NCBI GenBank assembly: GCA_950106755.1
Contig: OX467087.1
Location: forward strand, 13,148,047 to 13,212,046
Length of the DNA: 64,000 bases
Source: Climacium dendroides
Taxonomy: Eukaryota > Streptophyta > Bryopsida > Hypnales > Climaciaceae
Direction of reading: 5' to 3'
Positions 56,224 to 64,000 of this stretch are shown here, piece after piece. How positions within the stretch are numbered: position 1 is the stretch's first letter; each line of letters opens with the position of its first letter. The notes below the pieces were generated by a model that did no database searches, was not told the origin of the DNA, and worked only from the letters and a program-made list of their open reading frames with translations. A program made the translations under genes and the position numbers.

Positions 56224-56567
56224 GTGGATCCACTCGGTAGCAGTGATCTAGCAGGATCGATCAGAGTCTTTGCCCGAGTTTTTGTCTGTGTTGCAAGTAC
56301 TTGCAACTGGAAACCGAACTCATACATACTTTTGCTTTGCTGCGGGATGAGTGGATCCACCAGCAGCAGTGTACGTTCTAGCAGGGTGGATCGATTAGAG
56401 TCTTTGCTCGAGTTTTCGCCTGTCTTGCAAGTATTTGCAACGGAAATGCAAACTCATATTTACTTTGCTTGTTATGGGATGCGTGGATCCACAAGGTAGC
56501 TGTGTTGTAACACGATTGATGAGAGTTTTTGCCCGAGTTTTGCGTTAGTTTTTGTGGATGCAATCTG
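56224..56567 (+). repeat. 2.6 copies of a ~130-bp module in the syntaxin promoter/leader
   Basis: Units start at 56224, 56351 and 56483, each with the 10-bp palindrome GTGGATCCAC, then GATYRATYAGAGTCTTTGCY, CGAGTTTTYG and GCAAGTAYTTGCAAC; the third unit is partial and diverged. They lie 280-620 bp before the syntaxin start codon, so they are candidate repeated cis-elements. Confidence 0.85.
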
Positions 56568-56846
56568 GGATGGTATCAAGGTCGTGGAGAAAGCGGATGG
56601 ATTGCTGGTTATGAGGCATTAGTTTGAGGATCAATCTTGGAGTCGATGTACCAGGATCGCAATGGAGCCCTTGAAGCGAACTCGGTTGCGTTTCTCACTG
56701 TCCACGCAGCATTGACGTCATTCACCCTGCATTCTTTTTTTCATTACTTCCGCAAGCTAGCTAGTGAGGTTGAAAACTTGCAATACGTCCCTACATTGCT
56801 TTAGAATCGCTTGGAAACTTGACCCCGGCCGATCAGTGCTTTCACC

Positions 56847-58899
56847 ATGAACGACCTCCTCTCCCGTTCCTTTGGTCGGGACGGACCCAGCTACACGGAT
56901 CTGAAGAAAGGCGGCGACCTTGAACTCGGCCCCATGAAACCCACCCCAGGCATCCCGGAAGTCGACATGACTTCGTTCTTCGACGAGGTCGGCGTCCTCA
57001 AGAGCGAGATGGAGAAGATCAAACAACTCCTTTCGAAAGTCCAGCTCGCGCACGAGGGGACTCGCAGCGTGAGCAAGGCGCAGGCCATGAAGGCGTTGCG
57101 ATCTCGCATGGATGGAGACATTCGCCAGGTGACGAAGATCGCCAAATCGATAAAACTGAAGCTGGAGGATCTTGATAGGGCGAACGCGGAGAGTAGATGT
57201 GTACGAGGATGCGAGGACGGGACGCCGACTGATCGGACACGAACTTCGATTACGAGTACGTTGCGGAAGAAGCTCAAGGATCTCATGGGGGAGTTTCAAA
57301 TGCTGAGGCAGGAGATGAATGAGGAGTATAAGGAAACAGTGGAACGCAGGTTTGTTTGAAAGTCTCCTTGGTCACACATTTCCCCATCGCTAGCTATGTC
57401 CTTCATGCACTTCGCCTTCGTTTGAAATTTCAGCTCCCCTGAAACTAGGTTTAGTTTGTCAGCTAGGGCGAGTCGCGCCGCTTACTTATATTGCGTTTGA
57501 AAATGTAGAGCTTTTTTCGGTCGTCTCTTGGGTACTGTTTCAGGGGAGCATGTTCTTTGGGACTTCGAAGCTCCATACCTCCAGTGCTTGTTTACTTCAT
57601 CCAATGCACAAATTCTTTAGCTAGGGTCGTTAATCTTCTGGAAGTATACTGATTTGTGTCATATCCGTTGCAAATTTAGTGCCTCCTATGAAAGCAGTGT
57701 CCGTGTCTCACTTACAAAAACAGGCCACTGAGTTTGATTTTTTTGCGAATTGGTACATTACTGTAAGGTTTCAGCCAACACTAATTTAATTCTTTTACAA
57801 GGGGTGGGATGTCAGTAAATTAGTGTCACATAAGTCAACCCAGATGGGATTCTAGGGATGAGATGTTTGTGATAAGAGGATCCTGGAGAGTATGAGAACT
57901 AGGTTAGATTTCTGTATCCTTCAAGCTACAAATGGGCTATGAAATGTACTTAATGTAGGACTAGTAGATCACCTTGGAAAACTTGAGAAGATTTTAGGAC
58001 ATAATGCTGAGTTGTACCCTTGAATCACGAACATTCAAGAGGGTATTTTTCAGTACTAAATTAGAGGGCTAACCTATTGTTATGGACTATAACTATCTTG
58101 CTTTTTACCACAGAATATATTGATGAGTCCGTTTAGCACAATCTTTTGCTTACTTTTGCTACTTTTTTTTGCATGCACAATTGAATTATAAAGATTATAA
58201 TTGAAAGAGATTTACAGTTGAGAGGTACATGTTAATGCTGCATAATATGCTACTTACAGCTCTGTACTCATGGCGCGCAGTGAACTCTGCTCTGTAAACC
58301 CTCTCAGAACAGATTGCGAATTGCAGCGTGTGTGTGTTTTGACGAAATTCTGTTCTCTCTGATGGATTTGGGCTTCTGTAGTCATGTCCCTCTACACATC
58401 CGCAGTGCAATGAGGACAACAAATCGAAGGGCTTCCTGAACGTTCCTCACATTGTGACCCCAATTGCAGGTACTACACAGTGACAGGCGAACACGCGGAC
58501 GAGGAGACGATCGACACCATCATCGAGACCGGGAGCAGCGAGACGTTCCTGCAGAAGGCCATCCAGGAGCAAGGGCGCAAAGGGCAAGTGCTGGAGACCA
58601 TCAGGGAGATCCAGGAGCGTCACGACGCCGTGAAGGACATCGAGCGGCACCTGCTGGAGCTCCACCAGATCTTCATGGACATGGCCACGCTCGTGGACGC
58701 GCAAGGGGAGCAGCTGAACGACATCGAGCAGCAAGTGGGGCGCGCCTCGTCCTTCATCATGCGCGGCGCGCAGCAGCTGCAAGTGGCCAAGAACACGCAG
58801 CGCAACAGCCGGAAGTGCTGCTGCATCGCCGTCATCCTGCTCGTCGTCTTGCTCCTCATTGTTGCCGTCCCCCTCTTCAAGGTGGCGGGTGTCATTTGA
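56847..58899 (+). CDS. Syntaxin / Qa-SNARE of the plant SYP1 (SYP12/SYP13) class, two exons
   Basis: Exons 56847-57349 and 58470-58899, with GT-AG intron 57350-58469 splitting an Arg codon; 310 residues, stop TGA 58897-58899. It drives vesicle fusion at the plasma membrane. The N-terminus MNDLLSRSF matches the SYP12/13 signature. The Habc three-helix region spans ~40-165 ([31 protein letters not shown] at its end). The SNARE motif spans ~205-265, with the zero-layer Gln at 246 ([11 protein letters not shown]). A basic linker RNSRK and CCC at 284-286 precede a C-terminal anchor (~287-306). The intron position after ETVERR is natural for the family. It is not possible to separate SYP12, SYP13 and KNOLLE-type by eye. 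Confidence 0.96.
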
Positions 58900-61800
58900 A
58901 CTATAATTTTTTGAGAAAAGTGAGCCAATGCTACAAGGACAAAGCCTTTTCATAGTGGAGCTATTTTGTTATACTGAAATAGCATGAAATAGGAGTGTTG
59001 GTGAATTTGATGTTTTCTCTTTCCAAGTGATGGATTCCATCAATTTGTACCTAATTGTAATCAAAGATATTAAATTTATTAAGATTTGAGAGCTTGGAGT
59101 TGTTGTATTGCACAATTTCAAAGCTCAATATAACTTAGTGGGTTCCTTTTTTTCATACTTGGTATTTGGCTATAATAATACAACCCCTCTAAAGTAATAG
59201 GGCCGGGACTAGCTGACTATATTACATTAGGGAGGGTCATTTGCATTGATGGCATTATTTTATAGTATGCAATTTGGGTTGGGACCAAGCAACCAATAAT
59301 ATTGTAGAGAGGTTTTAACTATAGTATTTGAGTGAGTTGGAATTGGAAATTGATTATAGGGTTGTATACTACCTGGTTATTGCTGATTAATGCTGAAATC
59401 AACTAGTTGTAGAGTTTCAATAATTTACAATTTCTAAGTTTCATTTGACCTTGCAAACTAAATGAAAATTCTATTATTGTATACAAAATGAAATCACATG
59501 CCTTCTATACGTCATAGAATTTTTTTAATATTTTTTTTGTGAGGATTCAAATTTTAACTATAAATTTTGAAGAAAAAGTGAAGAAAATCCGTATTAAATA
59601 TGCAATGAGCTTAAAATTTTTTAATTCCACCATAGTTTTGTAGTATAGTGTGAAACATCATAGTTTAGACCTAGTTATGTGCCTTATATACTTCATTAAA
59701 AAATGAACAAACCATGGTTACTTGTTGAAAATTTGAATTGCAATGAAATATCTGGTTGTGAAAATTTTCAAAGTTCCAAATTGAACTAGAAACTACAATT
59801 GATAAGTGTCATTTCATTATTAGAATTAAAATTCAAAAGAGATCAATTTGATTGTGAAAATTGCAATGAACAAGAAAATATAGTTCATATTGTTCGTTTT
59901 TCAACCATTCCTTGAGAGTTAATTAGGGCCTTACATACAATCCAAAAAATATTGTATAAATGTCTTGAATTTGATATCATGATGTGGCATAGTCATGAAC
60001 AATATTTGAAAAAATGGAATGGATGAAATCCATCTAATATTGCATAATGAAATTTAATGGTCTTTGTCAATTGGGGAAAAAATTTGGTTGCACCATACTT
60101 GCAAGGTTAAGCCATCAAGTGGCTTCACTATTGTATACAAGGGTGTAAAACCAAGTGTCAAATGCCTTACATTGGTAGAATGTTTATTAGCATGCATGCA
60201 AATCAACAAATGTGTATATTTTTCTCCTACTACAATATACTTTGTTTGATAAACTCAAACTCAAGATCTACATTCTCCCTCTACTAGGGACTTTTAAGGG
60301 TTAAGTGTAGCATCCAAATATATGCTTAAGAAACAAGCTTACATTAACACTCTTTTGGCCTTGCACCCAAGGTCATGAATTGGAGTCTTCTCTACACAAT
60401 TTTTTGGTGCTTCATTCTAGAGGTTTTTGTACTAGGAAGAAGTACATAGGTGAAAGCAACAAACACATGTTCATTATGTTGCATTTTAGAGGTACTAATT
60501 GTACTTTGAATACTATGAATTTTTGTAAAAAAATGCTTAAAAATCAAATAAAAATATAAATAATTAGAAGAACACTACAAAAAAAAATTCCAAAAACTGA
60601 GGTTTACAAGAAATTTATTCCAAATGTTATGTACAAAAAAGAAAATAGTCATTAGGAATAGAATGGACCCTTGAAGAACCCCCAAGTATTTGACAAGTAG
60701 GGCTATATTATGAAGGTTATTTAACTATTAGACAAGTACAATTTCTATGACACATTTATGTTATTATCTTATATGAGTTTTTTCAAAGCTTGTCATAACA
60801 TTTCACTCTATCAAATTGTTTTGTGTACATCATGATGAACATTGGTGAGGACTATCATATATGTTATTAAATCAAGCTAGGGATGCAAATAACAATGTTA
60901 GTAGCTTCCACACAATTTATAGATTGTATAGATAATGGAGACTATGTAAATATAAGTTGGCCTTCAATGACCAAACTTATTGTCATTGATGTTTTTAAAA
61001 CATATGGAACATCTATACTAAGTTGGTACCCTTTAATACCCATAAATATTCAATCAAGTCTTTTCTTAGTCCAAAGTGTACTTGCCAACAAATGCTCAAA
61101 TGTCAAGCTTCTTTTAATTGGCATGGCATCTTCTTCCAAATCTACCATAATGTCTTCAAGGTCTTAAACATCCAACTCATCTTCAAGAACATATGTAAAA
61201 TACAACACTTTAACATAATGTTAAAAATGACATGGATGCTCTAATGGCAACATGGATTCCAATCAATAGCAAATCATACTTAGAATACACTGAAACAATG
61301 CTCTAGGTCTTTGTGCACTGTTTCTTGGTGAGAAGCAAGATAAACCTACTTCTCATTTTGTGACATACTCCCTCTGTCCCAAAATAAATCCAGGATTTTG
61401 AAATATACTTGTCCCAAATTAAATTCAAAATTAGTTCTCCACAACTTGATGGACAACAATTGAAGCTAGTTCAAACACCCTAAAGCAAAAGAATCCACAA
61501 ATATCACATTCCATTGACTTTATAGCGATTCAATCCTTGCAAAGGGAATCGAAATGTAACTTTTAACAAACCAAAGGTGAAGAATTCAACCCACATCTAT
61601 ACAAAAGTTGCTACTAACAAATTTCTTGTTGAGAATATCTCAGACTTGAATCACAAGAGATTGTCAAAAATTCACTACACCAACGTTGCTTGGAGAATGA
61701 TCAAAATTAATACCATTGGAGCAATTCCAAAAAGGGAAAAAAAATGTTGATTTCACCACTTGTTTTCAACATGCACTACTTCATTGTTGACTTCCATTCT

Positions 61801-61939
61801 TTTACCTAGTGGAGTTTAGTAGAAGCTACAATAAGTACACAATCATTTGAAAATAGAAGCTACTCTTGCACTTATCTAGCAATTTCTAGAAAACCCCAGA
61901 TTTATTCCACGACTAAATGCATGTTGTGAGAAGTTAATG
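58900..61939. other. Syntaxin 3' flank and AT-rich intergenic DNA
   Basis: Short open frames at 60064-60249 and 60883-61244 have no recognisable features. A lone Stowaway-like terminus, CTCCCTCTGTCCCAAAATAA, lies at about 61371. A GGG|TTAA terminus-like motif lies at 60298-60304. Confidence 0.45.
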
Positions 61940-62560
61940 CTAGTTATAGTCACACCCATTCATAGTGATCTGCATGTCACAAGCCACATGTTGTGCAGTA
62001 ATGGAGAATGTCCATAACATGGAGGTCATTATTAGACTTGAGCAAACCAAAAATTGCATAGCATATGTGCAATCTTCTGTCCACAATGGCTTTGAAAATG
62101 GTAGATTTCTTGCCTTTTCTATTTCCAAAGCCTCCCTACCAAGCCATGAGACAATTTCTTTGCTCATAGATATACAACCTACATATGCAAATTTATCAGA
62201 AAACCCACAATATGCATTAACTTGTCAAATCCCTCAAATTGGTTGTCTCAAATGGAAGCCTTCAAACTCTACCCTGACTGCCATGCACAACCACTTCAAA
62301 GATTCCATCATTGTAGCCTGCATACAATACTCATTAGTGACATTTGCACAAATCCCATAACACAACATGTGCATAGTGCTACCATGATTTTCTAATAGGG
62401 AGGCAATCCAAGAAACATTTTTAGCACAAAGTTCCCTCATGAGTACAAAATCTCCATGATTCTCAAGAGCAATCACCAATGCATGCAATAGCACCAACAA
62501 AAAAGATTTGCACCAAAGACCGGTGCATCACAAAAACAATTTTGTTACCCCCATTGATGC
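61940..62560 (-). pseudogene. Degraded coding-like stretch with in-frame stops, possibly helical-repeat protein
   Basis: Reading the minus strand from 62560 downwards gives one frame, interrupted by TGA at 62234-62236 and another two codons later, then open again to 61940. The translation is rich in short helices and Leu/Ala/Cys (LLVLLHALVIALENHGDF, NVSWIASLLENHGS, YGICANVTNEYC), which resembles armadillo-type solenoid repeats. The resemblance is by eye and weak. The frame-keeping stops suggest decay by point mutation rather than indels. It could be chance. Confidence 0.25.
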
Positions 62561-63389
62561 ATTTCATGCCTAAAATATTTTGTAGCAATTTAGGGCCTCA
62601 GCAATCCTTCAGAGGTTAAACAGACAATTGCATGAAAGATAACACGCAAAACAACACACCAGAATAGTAAGTTTAAATTGGATAGAGATATTAGCAATTA
62701 GTTCCTAGTGTACAGCATAGATTTTGTAGCCTCCTCTTTGACAAACTCTATATTCAAAGACGTTTAGAATATTTCTCTCTCCAAGTTCGATACGACTAGT
62801 ACATAATCAGACAAAGTTAAATTTAGTACGACACCAGACGTCATACCGTAAAACAAAAACAAATACGCTTTCATATGAAGTTCTTGATAACAAATTGTAG
62901 TTTACAGCCAAAAAAAATTTGGTTGTTCACAACTCCGTCCTCAGCAGTATAAATGGGTTCCACATCACTAGCAAATGTCTCGTAAGGGTCAGCAACTTAC
63001 AGCCATGGTATATCAAAACTTGTGGGATACCCCTCTCGTCAAACAATCTACAAGATACCTCCATTCTCTACGTGTCATGCTACCGCCTCTCTACTTCAGC
63101 TATGATCTCTTTAAATAATTTCCTGAACCACCCCTATCTTCAGGAGAGGGTCCACCAGACTCTCACCATAACCCAAAACCAAATTCTACCAATCCATTCC
63201 CACGACAAGCCTTACTTATGTTTAGCTGCAGCGTGTTGACTCAAAGCCGACTCGGTAGTGAACGTCCTGCACAAGTTTTATTACAAGCACTATTTTCAAT
63301 ATCCAACCCAAACTAAATCTTTTCTCAAGTAATCAAACTGAGAGGCGTTCCCGGCAACAAATAGAAATCGATGCAACTACATGCCAGTG
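62561..63389. other. Intergenic DNA
   Basis: A 106-codon frame at 62919-63239 (+) shows no recognisable domain. GC content begins to rise towards the right edge. Nothing else was recognised. Confidence 0.35.
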
Positions 63390-64000
63390 AATGCTCAGTG
63401 AAATTGAATGATTAAATCTCTTCAGGCTTAGAAAGCTCAGATTAACGAGATGAAGTGTTCCTCATTGCATCCTTCCCAATAAGTATTGACACAGCCAACA
63501 AGACAAAAAGGACTGCTCAGACGGGTGCTCAGAAACGTAGAATGGATAGATTTTCCTCAGGCCTTCATGGCTCAGTTTAACGAGATATTGAGTTCATCAC
63601 TGCACCCATGCCTAATATACGAAGTAGACAACTTCTGCAATTCGCAAAATAATACTAGATATTGTTGATAATATTGCCCATCCTGAAACCTTGAACTTTG
63701 TGAACTTTAACAAGAACCAAGATAGTAATACACCATAAAACTAAGATTTACTCACCTCTCACAACCGCTGCACTTGTGCTGTCCAATCTTCTTCTCAGAA
63801 ACAGGCGTCGTGGGTGGGGCAGTAGGTGTACCCTTTGGAGCCTGTCAACAAAGCACCGATTTATCACGTGGAAGATCATACAGCGAAACCAACGACACTT
63901 GACCCCAAAGAGTGAATGCTCAGAAATGATGAATGTTTGAAATCTCTTCAGGCCATAACGGCTCAGATTAACGAGATGTATTGCTCGTCATCGCATTCTT
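63390..64000. repeat. Three copies of a ~90-bp repeat around a candidate exon
   Basis: Copies at about 63390-63480, 63510-63607 and 63911-64000 share GTGAATGCTCAG or TGCTCAGAAACG, then CTTCAGGCYW, GGCTCAGWTTAACGAGAT and a CATCRCATYC tail. The last copy runs into the window edge. If the minus-strand exon is real, the repeats are intronic. Confidence 0.75.
63756..63841 (-). CDS. Candidate internal exon of an unidentified minus-strand gene
   Basis: On the minus strand an 86-bp open segment lies between an acceptor-like TTGACAG and a donor AG|GTGAGT. It reads APKGTPTAPPTTPVSEKKI, then GQHKCSGCER, with GC-richer codons than the surroundings. A Pro/Thr-rich linker followed by a C-x-x-C pair suggests the edge of a small zinc-binding or C-terminal tail exon. 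The rest of the gene would lie beyond the window or in small exons to the left. Family not recognised. Confidence 0.3.

Noticed and set aside
56757..57299. 180-codon minus-strand frame
   Set aside because: Shadow of syntaxin exon 1 on the opposite strand.
58464..58955. 163-codon plus-strand frame rich in Arg/His and a 168-codon minus-strand frame (58447-58953)
   Set aside because: Both are shadows of the GC-rich second exon of the syntaxin, which reads as a SNARE in the third frame.

Overview
The window looks like nuclear DNA of a land plant or close streptophyte relative. It carries a phototropin with plant-type LOV2 and AGC-VIII kinase domains, a plant Qa-SNARE (SYP1 class), a plant-type rhomboid, canonical GT-AG introns, and interstitial TTTAGGG (plant telomere-type) motifs. 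Coding islands are GC-richer and sit in very AT-rich, repeat-laden intergenic DNA. Gene density is low: three recognisable genes plus a few candidates in 64 kb. I cannot name the species; a seedless plant or charophyte is only a guess. No complete transposase, reverse transcriptase or LTR pair was seen, and no tRNA, rRNA or CRISPR array.

Layout. 1-7084 (+): 3' part of a phototropin gene, 12 visible exons covering the LOV2 domain and the whole kinase; the LOV1 part lies before the window. Its introns hold a 665-bp TTAA-flanked MITE with an internally amplified core, a perfect snap-back hairpin, and two tandem duplications. 7085-21333: intergenic, with hairpins, a 369-bp MITE present twice, tandem repeats, a candidate two-exon coiled-coil gene (10391-11883) and a possible MULE-transposase remnant (12632-12913). 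21334-21723 (-): a compact 129-aa three-helix membrane protein with a GC-richer upstream region. 21724-46100: about 24 kb of AT-rich DNA dominated by short non-autonomous DNA elements, with a GC-richer island at 35400-36450. 46100-48050 (+): an intronless rhomboid protease ORF behind a probable 5'UTR intron. 48050-56200: tandem repeats and MITEs. 56224-58899 (+): a two-exon syntaxin preceded by a ~130-bp repeated leader or promoter module. 58900-64000: AT-rich DNA, a degraded coding-like stretch on the minus strand, and at the right edge a possible minus-strand exon among ~90-bp repeats.

The three recognised genes are unrelated in pathway: blue-light signalling, intramembrane proteolysis and plasma-membrane vesicle fusion. 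The strongest unusual signal is the set of short inverted-repeat families whose boundaries can be read directly. One has exact 4-bp target duplications at four insertions. Others are TTAA-flanked with CCC...GGG ends (piggyBac-like), or TA-flanked. None has a visible autonomous partner here.
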